Positions 31,788 through 41,065 are shown, counted from the stretch's first letter. The stretch is 64,000 bases of DNA from JAVBLT01 sp031553315 (GCA_031553315.1 JAVBLT010000017.1:1-64000), one strand, 5' to 3'. The notes: generated by a model from the sequence alone, not told the origin. Made by a program: numbers and translations.

Positions 31788-31882
31788 AAGGCGGCGAATG
31801 CTCGGTGTTTTGAAAATCCGCCGCTACAATAAATGAAGAAACGCCCCGGTGTCAAGCCGGGCATAGGGGAAATGAGGAAAAT

Positions 31883-31978
31883 ATGAGAAGACGCTCTGTT
31901 TTAGGCACGTTGTTTGCGGCTGTAACGCCTGCAACGAATGGTATCGCTTCATCCCGCAAACACGCCGTTTTCATTTAA
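31883..31978 (+). CDS. Possible 31-residue leader or relic peptide
   Basis: A 31-codon open frame (MRRRSVLGTLFAAVTPATNG... ending AVFI) with GAGGA 5-6 bp upstream. The start looks like a short twin-arginine-type or Sec signal (RRRSVLG then hydrophobic). It stops 20 bp before the start of the surface-protein gene. It could be a leader peptide, the relic of an exported protein, or chance. No homologue is known to me. Confidence 0.25.
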   Translation: MRRRSVLGTLFAAVTPATNGIASSRKHAVFI

Positions 31979-31998
31979 CCGGTGTTGAGGAACCCGCC

Positions 31999-34900
31999 AT
32001 GACAAACTATCTCTTTCTCGCCGCGGCGCTTCTGGGCGCCACCCTTCACGCCGCGACCACCTATTATGTTTCTCCCGCCGGAAACGACGCCTCTGCCGGC
32101 ACCTCTTGGGCCACCGCCCGTAAAACCATCCAATCCGCCATCGATAGCGCCCAGTCGGACATGGGCGATATGGTCATTGTCACAAACGGCGCCTATGCTC
32201 CCATCACAGCCGATAAAACCATTGCGATTCGAAGTGTGGAAGGCGCCGGAAAAACAATTATCGACGGGGAAAAATCAAAACGCTGTGCCACGTTTTATTG
32301 CTCAGTGCCGTATCCCCCGTACAAAATTACACAAAAGAGAACAACGCTTGTTGGCTTCACCCTGAAAAACGGCGCGGTTCCGAAGGACAATTTTTTAGGA
32401 AACGTGTCGCATGGCGGCGTGGTCACAGGCGGAACATTAAAAAATTGCATCCTTTCAGAAACCGGAAAGGCGGCGGGATTTTCTTCGGACGCTGAGTATG
32501 CTGTGTATGACAGCACGCTCGAAAATTGCGAGGTCACAAACAACGAGCAAATCAAAGGCACCTTTATCAATTGCTTGATCAGCAACAACGATTCCATTGA
32601 CACGTGCACATTTAAAATGTGTATCATTCGTGAAAACTCGTTCCTGTTTCAATACAGCCAAGACGGCTCGAATTCATTTGAAAATTGCACCCTTGTCGGA
32701 AACGCGGGTCAAATCGGCCTTTCGACCTTCAAAAACTGCATTTTATTTGCGAACAATTTCACGGAATATTTTTTGGGAGAGCAAAATTCCAATGAATATG
32801 AATACTGTTTCGGCGCCTTTTCAAGCGATACACCCGAAAAGGGAAACGTCGTCGGTGCGGATTATCCCGGTTTTGTCGACCCGCTCGGCGGAGATTTTCG
32901 CCTGTCATCCGATTCCCCCTGCCTTTCCAAAGGCGACCCCGGCCTCGTGGAGCCCGCTGTGGATATGAACGGCCATTCACTTTTCACCAATGGCCGTATC
33001 AACATGGGAGCCATGGGCGGCAGCGGGATTGCATCATCCGCTCCGCGGGCTCTCTTTGTGAATGCCCAAAGCGGGGATGACTCATCGGGCAACGGTTCCA
33101 GCGCCAAGCCCTACAAATCCATCCAAAAAGCAGTTGCCAGCGCGCCGCCCTTCTCGACCATCACGGTCAACAACGGAAGATACTCCCCCATCGGCACGCT
33201 TGGTTTGCCGTTGACCATTCAAAGTGTAAACGGGGCGGCTCAAACGGTTATCAGCGGCGGCAATACCAGCCGCTGTGCGGAGTTACGCAATCCCAACTCG
33301 TTTCTGAAAGGATTCACGCTTGAAAACGGATACAGCGAAACACGTGGAGGCGCTGTGCTCGGCGGTTCGCTTTCTGCGTGCACAATCAGCAACAGCAAAG
33401 CCGAATGGGACGGCGGCGGCGCCTACGGCTGCATCCTCACAGATTGCACAATCAGCAACAACAAAGCCGAAACGGAAGGCGGCGGCGCCTACGGCTGCAT
33501 CCTCACAAACTGCACAATCACCAACAATAAAGCGTGGTATGGTTCAGGCGTCTCCAACTGCACGCTTGAAAACTCGAACGTTTCAAAAAACAGCGGGATC
33601 GGTTATCGTGCCAAATTGAATAACGGCGATGGCGAAGACGAATGGTCGTATGGCGGAGGAGCCGCTTACTGTACGTTGACTGATTGTGAAATTTCGGAAA
33701 ACAAAGCCAGCCGCGGAGGTGGAGCGATAGGTTCGACGCTTACCAATTGCATTGTCAAGAAAAATGCGGCAAATGTGTCTGGAGGCGGTTTACTCGAGAG
33801 CGATGCGGATAATTGCTTGATCGAGCAAAATAAAAGCTATTGGGGAGGAGGTTTTCACGGAGCCTGGGGCGAGCTTGTCGAAGCCGTAAGCATCAACAGC
33901 GTGATCAAGGGAAATGAAGCCACAGAGGGTGCGGGTTCTTGTTCGGGCATTTTTATCAACTGCACGATAACAGAAAATAAAGCGAGTGACTCCGGCGGGG
34001 GTGGCATCGCGAGTTCGATTTTTTTAAACTGCGTGATCAACAAAAACAGCGCTGCAAACGATGGCGGCGGGGTGGCCGGCTACGGTGACGCAATCCTGGT
34101 GAACAGCGCTGTTTTTGACAACTCGGCAGGGTGGTTCGGAGGAGGTGTCTTTGATTCCTATTTGGAAAACTGCACGGTTTCAGCCAATACAGCGGGTGCT
34201 GCCGCGGGAGGAGCCTTTGCATGCTACGGAATCAACTCCATTATTTGGGGCAATACATGCAAAAGCTCAAAAAGCGGCCATAATTTCAATACGTATTATT
34301 GGGAAATGGATTGGGATCAAAACGGCAAACCCATTCATTCGGAAGATCGCAATTCGGTTTATGCTCCCGATTCTTTCTTTTCCTACTCTTGCGCGCCTGG
34401 TCTTTCAGGAACAAATATCGCTTCCGACCCCAAATTCGCCAATGCGGCCAAGAAAGATTTCACGCTCCAGGTCAATTCTCCATGTGTCAATTCTGGCGAT
34501 CCGGAATACCGCGTGTTGTATAATTTCATCAACTACGATTATTACACTGACTTTTTTGACGTTTTGTATCCCGGCATTGCCGCAGATGCGGCCGGGAATC
34601 CGCGGATTTGCGGAAGGCGGATCGATATAGGCGCCTATGAGTATGTGGGCGCCGTGCGAAGTGTCGAGGTCAGGTCGAATCTGCCCGGCGGGGTTTCTCC
34701 GGCGGGCACGGTTAGGGTTTTCTCCGATGAGGGGCAGGTTTTCACAGCGCGCGAATCACTGGACGACCGGTCGTTTATCGGGTTTCTTGTCAATGGCGCG
34801 TGGATTTCAAGAGCCACGTCCTTTACCTGGTTCCCGGAGAAAGCGGGCGATGTGCTCACGGCGGTTTATGAAACCTATGCCGATCTCGATGCTCAGGGCG

Positions 34901-36378
34901 GTGTTGTCGATGTGGCCTGCGTGGGCGTGATATATGGGGAATGTTATCCGGAGCTTCCCATTCCCGTACGAGCCGGGTATGAGTTTATCGGGTGGAGCCT
35001 GAACCCGGCGGGAGCGCGCCGGGGGTGGGATCCGACCTTCTTCCGGTTCATTTCTTCAACGGAAGAACCGCCCGCCGTGGCGAAACTCGATGACCACACG
35101 CTCTATGCCCAATGGAGAGATGTGAACACGACCAATCCTGCAATCAACCACTGGAATCATTCGACCGCGTTCGCGGGTGGGGTTTACAATGGGTTCGTGT
35201 ATGATGAAGAATCGGTTATGCGGGGAACCGCGGCCTTTACCGCCACGTTGAAGACCTTGAAGGTCACGGCCTCACTGGTCACGCAGACGAGGAAAATTTC
35301 ATTCAGCGGAAAGATTGTGGATGCCGGAGAAGGGGTCTACACCGCCCAGATGAGCGAAAAGACCGGATGGCGGGTTTCCGTTGCGTTTGCGCGGAATACC
35401 TGCTTCGGCGAGGCCGTTTCTCCCACGGGTGAAGTCTTTGTGATTGATGGCGCGCGGAATCGCTTCACTGATAAAACGGATTTGGAGATCGCGGAAACCA
35501 TCGCGCCGTTGGTCGGCTCCTACACGGCGATTCAGGAGATTGAAATGGCGGATGTGGTATCGCCCAATCCGGAACCGAAAGGAACCGGGTATCTCACCCT
35601 GACCGTCGCCAAGACCGGCGCGGCGAGAGTGGCCGGGGTATTGCCCAACGGAAAAACCTACTCCTTCTCCACAACATTGGAACCTTATCGCCAGGACGAC
35701 GGAACGCTGGCCTGCGCGTTTCCCATCTTCTCGGTGCTGAGCAGCAAGCAGGGCTCACTCTCGGGCCTGCTGTGGATCACCGAAAATGAAGAAGGAGGCA
35801 AACGCATTGCGGTCGACACCGAAAACGGGCGCTCGCTGATTTGGGAAAGCAAATCGACCGCCGGCGACGACACCTATTGGACAACGCTCGACGGCGCCTT
35901 TTGGAATCCCAAGCCGATTCTCGCGCCCGAGCTCCTCTTTACCGCCGAGCCCGGCCTGATTCCGTGGTATGAGACAAAAACCGTAGACCCCTCCGGCGAC
36001 CTGCGGTGGGATACCGTTGAAGGCGGCCTTGAGCTTCTCCTCAACCCCAAGGGAACCGCCTACACCGTGCCCAAAGCCCTTGCCCTTACAAAAGATGAAG
36101 ACAAAAACTACATCTTCGACACCGCCAACAGCGGCAAGCTGACCTTCGCTTTCACCGCGCGAACCGGCATCTTCAAAGGCACGTTCAACGGTTACATCCA
36201 AGTTTCCGGCGCGAAAGCGCCCGTGCTTCGCACCTCCGCCGCGACCTATGCGGGGGTGTTCCTCCAAAACCCCGATGGCACCCTCGCCGGAGGCAAAGGC
36301 CACGCCCTCGTGGCCGAAACCGAACCCAACGCGAAGAAGCTGAAAATCAAGCGCTCCTTCCCGGTCGAGATTCGGTAA
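31999..36378 (+). CDS. Giant secreted right-handed beta-helix surface protein
   Basis: A 1459-residue exported protein (signal peptide ending LHA-A). Residues about 20-345 and 350-880 are two parallel beta-helix regions, each opening with the YYVSPAGND / LFVNAQSGDD-type entry and closing with the G-R-x-I-D-I-G-A-Y-E motif of choice-of-anchor Q/polymorphic outer-membrane-like proteins. Coils of 22 residues repeat GGAYG-CILT(D/N)CTI(S/T)NNKA. Residues 885-1040 form an InlB B-like repeat ending LYAQW. Residues about 1059-1459 are a C-terminal domain shared with the proteins at 54030 and 59088, ending in KRSFPVEI. The beta-helix part is AT-richer than the C-terminus. The stop TAA is the first triplet of hairpin repeat C. 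Confidence 0.85.
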   Translation: MTNYLFLAAALLGATLHAATTYYVSPAGNDASAGTSWATARKTIQSAIDSAQSDMGDMVIVTNGAYAPITADKTIAIRSVEGAGKTIIDGEKSKRCATFYCSVPYPPYKITQKRTTLVGFTLKNGAVPKDNFLGNVSHGGVVTGGTLKNCILSETGKAAGFSSDAEYAVYDSTLENCEVTNNEQIKGTFINCLISNNDSIDTCTFKMCIIRENSFLFQYSQDGSNSFENCTLVGNAGQIGLSTFKNCILFANNFTEYFLGEQNSNEYEYCFGAFSSDTPEKGNVVGADYPGFVDPLGGDFRLSSDSPCLSKGDPGLVEPAVDMNGHSLFTNGRINMGAMGGSGIASSAPRALFVNAQSGDDSSGNGSSAKPYKSIQKAVASAPPFSTITVNNGRYSPIGTLGLPLTIQSVNGAAQTVISGGNTSRCAELRNPNSFLKGFTLENGYSETRGGAVLGGSLSACTISNSKAEWDGGGAYGCILTDCTISNNKAETEGGGAYGCILTNCTITNNKAWYGSGVSNCTLENSNVSKNSGIGYRAKLNNGDGEDEWSYGGGAAYCTLTDCEISENKASRGGGAIGSTLTNCIVKKNAANVSGGGLLESDADNCLIEQNKSYWGGGFHGAWGELVEAVSINSVIKGNEATEGAGSCSGIFINCTITENKASDSGGGGIASSIFLNCVINKNSAANDGGGVAGYGDAILVNSAVFDNSAGWFGGGVFDSYLENCTVSANTAGAAAGGAFACYGINSIIWGNTCKSSKSGHNFNTYYWEMDWDQNGKPIHSEDRNSVYAPDSFFSYSCAPGLSGTNIASDPKFANAAKKDFTLQVNSPCVNSGDPEYRVLYNFINYDYYTDFFDVLYPGIAADAAGNPRICGRRIDIGAYEYVGAVRSVEVRSNLPGGVSPAGTVRVFSDEGQVFTARESLDDRSFIGFLVNGAWISRATSFTWFPEKAGDVLTAVYETYADLDAQGGVVDVACVGVIYGECYPELPIPVRAGYEFIGWSLNPAGARRGWDPTFFRFISSTEEPPAVAKLDDHTLYAQWRDVNTTNPAINHWNHSTAFAGGVYNGFVYDEESVMRGTAAFTATLKTLKVTASLVTQTRKISFSGKIVDAGEGVYTAQMSEKTGWRVSVAFARNTCFGEAVSPTGEVFVIDGARNRFTDKTDLEIAETIAPLVGSYTAIQEIEMADVVSPNPEPKGTGYLTLTVAKTGAARVAGVLPNGKTYSFSTTLEPYRQDDGTLACAFPIFSVLSSKQGSLSGLLWITENEEGGKRIAVDTENGRSLIWESKSTAGDDTYWTTLDGAFWNPKPILAPELLFTAEPGLIPWYETKTVDPSGDLRWDTVEGGLELLLNPKGTAYTVPKALALTKDEDKNYIFDTANSGKLTFAFTARTGIFKGTFNGYIQVSGAKAPVLRTSAATYAGVFLQNPDGTLAGGKGHALVAETEPNAKKLKIKRSFPVEIR
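33412..33543 (+). repeat. 66-bp tandem repeat within the beta-helix
   Basis: Two adjacent units of 66 bp (starting at 33412 and 33478) are nearly identical in DNA (GGCGGCGGCGCCTACGGCTG... each). One unit encodes 22 residues, one turn of the beta-helix. Near-identity at synonymous sites points to recent duplication of coils. Confidence 0.8.
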
Positions 36379-36517
36379 AGCATATTTCGAAAGCGATTTT
36401 TCCTTTTTGACAAACGCTTGAGGTGAGACGTAGCAACGCTACGGCGATCTGAGAGGGTGAAGTTAAAAAACAAAAAGCACCGAGAAAAAGCGGAAAGATC
36501 AATCGAAATATGCTCTA
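36376..36517 (-). repeat. Long-hairpin interspersed repeat, copy C (inverted)
   Basis: Reads TAAAGCATATTTCGAAAGCG at its left end and ends AATCGAAATATGCTCTA. Relative to copies A, B and D it is in reverse orientation. The core is CGTAGC-aac-GCTACG. The stop codon TAA (36376-36378) of the giant beta-helix gene is the terminal triplet of the element. It is about 20 bp shorter than the other copies. Confidence 0.82.
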
Positions 36518-36595
36518 AACCAGTTCATTCATACGCGATGCGGATGAAACCCGCGCCTGCATCGCTCAGTTAACGGGTTGCATGGAGATTCTATC

Positions 36596-37321
36596 ATGAA
36601 CGAGATGGAGACGTGTTTAGACCGATCATTCGATGGCGCCCTTTGTCAGATTTCTACAGATCAATTCAAATGGCTTCCATGGGTTGGCAAAAATTACGCC
36701 ACGGCCGAACCTAAATTATTGATTGTGGGAGAATCGCATTACTTCAACGGAAAGGATCCTGTCGAACGAAAAGAGAAGCAGGAAAAACATACGGCAGACA
36801 AAGCGTTCACGCGAAAAGCCGTTTACGAGGGTGCGATTTGCAAAGACTGGCCGAACAAAACCTTTTCGAATTTAAATCGGGTGCTCTTGAGAACAGACAG
36901 CTTCCAAAATGAAAAATTGTGGAAAAACATTGCGTATCATAATATCGTGCAACGCATGATGGATTATTCTAAAAATGAACGCCCGGCAGACGATGACTTT
37001 GTGGCCGGGTGGAAACCGCTTATCGGCATCATCAACGTGTTGAAACCGGATAACTGCCTCTTTATCGGCATCAAAGCCGCCAACACATTTAACAAAGCGA
37101 TGCGGGCATTGAACGTGCAACATGCCGCTGCATCGTTTGGCCCCAGCATCAACACGACCCGCGTGCGCTACGCCTCGACGACAATTGATGGAAAAGAAAC
37201 AAAGCTTCTTTTCATCAAGCATGCAAGCCGGTTTTTTTCTTGGGATCAATGGAATAAACACGTTGCCGAAACATTCCCAAAGGCCCTTGAATCTCTAAAT
37301 AAAGCAGTCTTTTCAGATTAA
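36596..37321 (+). CDS. Uncharacterised protein with GESHY motif, possibly UDG-fold
   Basis: A 241-residue cytoplasmic protein. The segment WLPWVGKNY...KLLIVGESHYFNG resembles the first strand-loop of uracil-DNA-glycosylase-superfamily proteins, and the later strand CLFIGIKAANTF fits a central beta-sheet; LLFIKHASRFFSW may be the closing motif with a His. The residues needed for a true UDG are not clear, so function is open (DNA repair or nucleoside hydrolysis are guesses). GGAG lies 8 bp before the ATG at 36596. The gene is AT-richer than its neighbours and directly follows hairpin copy C, which suggests recent acquisition. Confidence 0.6.
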   Translation: MNEMETCLDRSFDGALCQISTDQFKWLPWVGKNYATAEPKLLIVGESHYFNGKDPVERKEKQEKHTADKAFTRKAVYEGAICKDWPNKTFSNLNRVLLRTDSFQNEKLWKNIAYHNIVQRMMDYSKNERPADDDFVAGWKPLIGIINVLKPDNCLFIGIKAANTFNKAMRALNVQHAAASFGPSINTTRVRYASTTIDGKETKLLFIKHASRFFSWDQWNKHVAETFPKALESLNKAVFSD

Positions 37322-37368
37322 GAAACGCTGAGTAAGGCCAGATTCCGCATTGCGGGATTTTGTTCGCG

Positions 37369-37400
37369 GGTTACACAGGGTATAAAAAATCTGTGTAACC
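37369..37400. terminator. Inverted repeat between convergent genes
   Basis: GGTTACACAG and CTGTGTAACC form a perfect 10-bp stem around a 12-nt A/T-rich loop, between the stops of the GESHY gene (+) and the ZIP transporter gene (-). It is a probable bidirectional terminator, although T-runs are short. Confidence 0.5.
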
Positions 37401-37414
37401 TGTGAAATCGGGGT

Positions 37415-38158
37415 TTAAAAAACCTTGTCCAGCGCGAAGGCCGCCAAAAAACCGAAAACCGTGATGAGCCCCGCGAAATCGTGCGCCTCCTCAAAGGCCT
37501 CGGGGATCATCGTGTCGGCAATCATCGCCAGAATGGCGCCGGCCGCGATCGCCTGCGCAAACGAGACCAAAGCCGGCGCCGCGTGTTCGAAGAAAAGGCA
37601 CCCGCACAGCGCCGCAAGGGCGCTGAGCAGCGCAATCGCCATCCAGATGCCGAAAATATAGGTTTTGCCGCGCCCCGCTTTCTTCATTCCGACCGAGCTG
37701 GAAAGCCCTTCGGGGATGTTGGAGATGAAGACCGCCGCCACCGCCACGATGCTCACCCCTTGGCCCCCAAGAAGGCTGAGCCCGATCACAATCGATTCGG
37801 GGATCCCGTCGATCAGCGCCCCGATGGCAATCGCGATGCCGCTGCCACCCTCCTCTGCCTGATGCGTGCCCGAGCGTTTGCGGTGCTTCGCTCCATAGGC
37901 TCCCACCGCGAGATTCGCGGCCGTGTAGATCACCGCCCCGCCCAGAAACCCCGCCGCCGTGGCCGCGAAGCCTCCTTTGGCGTAAGCCTCCTCCATCAGT
38001 TCAAACGAGAGGGCCGAAATCAGCACACCGCTTCCAAACGCCATCACCGCCGCCACCGTGCGCCGCCGCATCGGCAGATAATAGCCCATCAGCGAGCCCA
38101 ACAAAAGCGCGGCTCCTGCGAGCCCGCCCCAAAACGCCGCAAGCAGTGGAATCGTCAT
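37415..38158 (-). CDS. ZIP family metal transporter
   Basis: A 247-residue membrane protein with about eight helices. The metal-binding helices are recognisable: IGALIDGIPESIVIGLSLL and FISNIPEGLSSSVGM (the paired E-x-x-x-x and N-x-x-E-G motifs of the ZIP family), with a charged cytosolic loop (GAKHRKRSGTHQAEEGG) between helices 3 and 4. It imports zinc, iron or other divalent metals. In helix 4 the usual His is replaced by Asp, and in helix 5 Asn stands at the usual place. The ATG at 38158 has GGAGG 5 bp upstream; a more distal in-frame ATG would add 19 residues. Confidence 0.86.
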   Translation of the reverse strand: MTIPLLAAFWGGLAGAALLLGSLMGYYLPMRRRTVAAVMAFGSGVLISALSFELMEEAYAKGGFAATAAGFLGGAVIYTAANLAVGAYGAKHRKRSGTHQAEEGGSGIAIAIGALIDGIPESIVIGLSLLGGQGVSIVAVAAVFISNIPEGLSSSVGMKKAGRGKTYIFGIWMAIALLSALAALCGCLFFEHAAPALVSFAQAIAAGAILAMIADTMIPEAFEEAHDFAGLITVFGFLAAFALDKVF

Positions 38159-38278
38159 CGGCACCTCCGAGGTTAAAAGTGACCTTACAATAAGAAAGAA
38201 ACCCTCTTCTGTCAAGCGGGAGCCATGTGCGCGGTGAAAAAGGCCGCCATGCCGTTTTTTATCTTCACGAAATCCCGC

Positions 38279-38307
38279 TTGAAGCGGGTGAAGGAATCGG
38301 TTATAGT
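38279..38307 (+). promoter_or_regulatory. Sigma-70-type promoter for the rnf operon
   Basis: TTGAAG (38279-38284), a 17-bp spacer and TATAGT (38302-38307), 35 bp before the rnfA start. AAGGAAA is the ribosome-binding site. Confidence 0.72.
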
Positions 38308-38341
38308 AAAACGAGCTTGAATTTTACAAGGAAACGGTTTT

Positions 38342-38911
38342 ATGACCTATCTGCTGCTGATTGTTGGGGCGGTGTTTGTCAATAATTTCGTATTGAGCCG
38401 CTTTTTGGGAATCTGCCCCTTTCTGGGGGTTTCGAAGAAGCTGCCGACGGCGCTGGGGATGTCGGCCGCCGTGGTGGCGGTGATGACGCTGGGCGCGGCG
38501 GTCACCTGGTGCCTGCAAAAATATCTGCTTGAACCGCTCGGCATCGGCTATATGCAGACGATCGTCTTCATTCTGGTGATCGCGGCGATGGTGCAGTTCA
38601 TCGACATCGCCATGAAGCGCTTCCTGCCTCCCCTGCACGCGGCGCTGGGGATTTTCCTGCCGCTCATCACGACCAACTGCGCGGTGCTCGGCGTGGCGAT
38701 CATGACCACGGCGTATCCGTTTCTCGAAGCGGTGGTCTTTTCCTTTGCGGCGGGGCTGGGTTTCGGCCTGGCGTTGATTATCTTTACGGGCCTGCGCGAA
38801 AAAATCGACCGGGCGGATCCTCCGCGCGCGTTTCGCGGCGTGGCGGTGGCGCTGGTCACGGCGGGATTGCTGAGCCTGGCGTTTATGGGTTTCAGCGGTC
38901 TGGTCAAATAA
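38342..38911 (+). CDS. rnfA: Rnf complex subunit RnfA
   Basis: A 189-residue integral membrane protein with six helices. It matches RnfA/RsxA closely: NNFVLSRFLGICPFLGVSKK, LGIFLPLITTNCAVLGVA and the ending LMSLAFMGFSGLVK-type helix. It is one of the two homologous membrane halves (A and E) that hold an Fe-S centre in the ferredoxin:NAD oxidoreductase Rnf, which couples electron transfer to Na+ or H+ movement. It is the first gene of the operon, 17 bp before rnfB. Confidence 0.95.
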   Translation: MTYLLLIVGAVFVNNFVLSRFLGICPFLGVSKKLPTALGMSAAVVAVMTLGAAVTWCLQKYLLEPLGIGYMQTIVFILVIAAMVQFIDIAMKRFLPPLHAALGIFLPLITTNCAVLGVAIMTTAYPFLEAVVFSFAAGLGFGLALIIFTGLREKIDRADPPRAFRGVAVALVTAGLLSLAFMGFSGLVK

Positions 38912-38927
38912 TTTACCGGAGAAGAGT

Positions 38928-39725
38928 ATGGCGGTGACATCGGTCGTTTTGATTGTTTCGGCGCTGGCGCTGCTGTGCGGCGTGATTCTGGCGCTGGCGG
39001 CCCGTTATCTGGCGGTGCCGGAAGATCCGCGCGTGGCGGCGGTCACCGCGCTGTTGCCGGGCGTGAACTGCGGCGCGTGCGGCTATGCGGGTTGCGCCAA
39101 TTACGCGCAGGCGCTGGTCGGGGGGGGAATTTCCACCTCGCTTTGCGCGCCGGGCGGCCCCGCGGTGGCCGAAGCGGTCGCGGAAAAGCTCGGCCTGGCG
39201 GTGACTTCTTCCGAAAAACGCGTGGCGCTGGTGTTTTGCGGCGGCGGCGACTCCAAGGCGACCCGCCGCGCGGCCTACAACGGCATCGCCGAATGCGGCG
39301 CGGCGGCGGCGACGGCGGGCGGCGACAAGGGCTGCACGTTTGGCTGCCTGGGTTACGGCTCCTGCCTCCAGATCTGCCCGACCCGCGCCATTCGCCTCGA
39401 AGACGGCATCGCGGCGGTCGATAGCGCGCGCTGCATCGCCTGCGGGCTCTGCGTGAAGAAGTGCCCGCGCGGGCTCATCCATCTTGTTCCGGCCGATGCG
39501 CGGCTGCATGTGCTGTGCTCCTCGAAGGCGAAGGGCCCCGAGGTGAAAAAGGTGTGTCAAACCGGGTGCATCGGCTGCACGATCTGCACCAAAACTTCGG
39601 GCGGAGCGGTCGCGATGAATGGCTTTCTCGCGGTGCGCGACTATTCGAAACCCATCGCCGAGGCCGATGCGCAGACCACCGCGGCCAAATGCCCCGGTCG
39701 ATGCGTGAAAGCGGGGAAAGCATGA
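38928..39725 (+). CDS. rnfB: Rnf complex subunit RnfB (polyferredoxin)
   Basis: A 265-residue protein with an N-terminal membrane anchor (about 5-27). Next is the 4Fe-4S domain with GVNCGACGYAGCANYAQAL, then GCTFGCLGYGSCLQICPTRA and two ferredoxin-type clusters (CIACGLCVKKCPRGLI; CIGCTICTKTSGG, with the final Cys of the usual set further along). It accepts electrons from ferredoxin. The stop overlaps rnfC by 4 bp. Confidence 0.94.
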   Translation: MAVTSVVLIVSALALLCGVILALAARYLAVPEDPRVAAVTALLPGVNCGACGYAGCANYAQALVGGGISTSLCAPGGPAVAEAVAEKLGLAVTSSEKRVALVFCGGGDSKATRRAAYNGIAECGAAAATAGGDKGCTFGCLGYGSCLQICPTRAIRLEDGIAAVDSARCIACGLCVKKCPRGLIHLVPADARLHVLCSSKAKGPEVKKVCQTGCIGCTICTKTSGGAVAMNGFLAVRDYSKPIAEADAQTTAAKCPGRCVKAGKA

Positions 39726-41053
39726 AAATCACCCACTCCTTCCATGAATTCGGAGGCGGCGTCCACCCCGACTACAACAAAATCACCGCCGAAAGCCCCT
39801 CGCGCCTCGTCGAGCACCCCGACCGCCTGTGGGTGAGCATGAGCCAGCACCTGGGCGCGCCCGCAATTCCCTGCGTGAAGCCCGGCGACCGGGTCGTGAC
39901 CGGCCAGCGCATCGGCGAGGCGGCTCCCGGCCTTTCCGCGCATGTGCATGCGCCGCTCTGCGGCAACGTCGCGGCCATTGCCCAGACGCTCTCCGCCGCC
40001 GGCCGCCCGGCGCCCGCGATTGAGATCGCCGTGGAAAAAGGCTGCGCGGAAACCGCCTTTATGGATCCGATCGATTGGGAAAACGCCTCCAAAGAAACCC
40101 TCCTCGAACGCATCAAAGAGGCCGGCTGCACCGGCATGGGCGGCGCCGGCTTCCCCACCCACATCAAGCTCAACCCGCCCAAACCCATCGACACGCTCAT
40201 CCTCAACGGCGCCGAATGCGAGCCCTGGCTCACAAGCGACCACCGCGTGATGGTCGAACAGGCCGGCATGGTGCGCCTCGGCTGCCGCATCCTGCGCAAG
40301 ATTCTCAACGTTCCGCGCGTGCGCATCGCGATTGAAGACAATAAGCCCGACGCGATCGCCGCCATGGAAAAGGCCTTCGCCGATTCCCCCGGCGACATCG
40401 AAATCTGCGTGCTCCCCACCCGTTACCCGATGGGCGGCGAGAAGCAGCAGATCTTCGCCCTCACCGGCCGCGAAGTGCCCCAGGGCGGCCTGCCGATGGA
40501 TGTGGGCTGCCTCGTGGAAAACATCGCCACCACCCTCGCCATTAAAGAAGCCATCGTCTTCGGCCGCCCGCTCATCTGGCGCCGCGTGACCGTGACGGGC
40601 GACGCCGTGGCCCGCCCCGCCAACCTGATCGCCCCCCTGGGCATGCGCTACAGCGACCTCATCGCGGCCTGCGGCGGCCTCACCCGGCCCCTCTCCAGGC
40701 TCATTTCGGGCGGCACCATGATGGGCTTCGCCGTGGCCGATGCCACGGTAACCATGACCAAGACCACCTCCGGCCTCCTCGCGCTCTCCCCGAAGTTTGG
40801 CGCCGCCTACACCTCGCAGGCCTGCATCGGCTGCGGCCGTTGCCTCGACGCCTGCCCCATGCACGTGGAACCCGCCGAGCTCAGCCAGTTTGTAGAGGCC
40901 GACGACATCGAATCCGCCGAGAAATACGGCGTGCTCAACTGCTGCGAATGCGGCTGCTGCGCCTTCGCCTGCCCCGCCCGCCGACCCCTCGTGCAACACT
41001 TCCGCCGGGCAAAAGCCGCCATCATGGCCAACCGCGCCATCGCCAAAAAGTAA
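39722..41053 (+). CDS. rnfC: Rnf complex subunit RnfC
   Basis: A 443-residue peripheral subunit that binds NADH/FMN and two 4Fe-4S clusters. It has the N-terminal GGVHPDYNK segment, the nucleotide-binding GMGGAGFPTHIKL and NGAECEPWLTSDHR, and the C-terminal clusters CIGCGRCLDACPMHVEP and CCECGCCAFACPARRP. Start at 39722 gives the family N-terminus; it overlaps rnfB by 4 bp. The order A-B-C-D-G differs from the C-D-G-E-A-B order of several anaerobes. Confidence 0.95.
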   Translation: MKITHSFHEFGGGVHPDYNKITAESPSRLVEHPDRLWVSMSQHLGAPAIPCVKPGDRVVTGQRIGEAAPGLSAHVHAPLCGNVAAIAQTLSAAGRPAPAIEIAVEKGCAETAFMDPIDWENASKETLLERIKEAGCTGMGGAGFPTHIKLNPPKPIDTLILNGAECEPWLTSDHRVMVEQAGMVRLGCRILRKILNVPRVRIAIEDNKPDAIAAMEKAFADSPGDIEICVLPTRYPMGGEKQQIFALTGREVPQGGLPMDVGCLVENIATTLAIKEAIVFGRPLIWRRVTVTGDAVARPANLIAPLGMRYSDLIAACGGLTRPLSRLISGGTMMGFAVADATVTMTKTTSGLLALSPKFGAAYTSQACIGCGRCLDACPMHVEPAELSQFVEADDIESAEKYGVLNCCECGCCAFACPARRPLVQHFRRAKAAIMANRAIAKK

Positions 41054-41065
41054 CACGGAACCGCT

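Larger units (their letters stand above)
31547..31998. other. Intergenic region between ispE and the giant surface-protein gene
   Basis: About 450 bp. It contains hairpin repeat copy B (31623-31787), a TACAAT box at 31825-31830, a CCCGG/CCGGG hairpin near 31845-31863, and a possible 31-codon open frame at 31883-31978. The promoters of ispE (-) and of the gene at 31999 (+) must lie here, but none is strong enough to call. Confidence 0.6.

Noticed and set aside
33360..34200. CRISPR-like short repeats in the beta-helix gene
   Set aside because: Repeats are in frame, 66 bp periodic and coding for beta-helix coils; spacers are not unique sequences of constant length.
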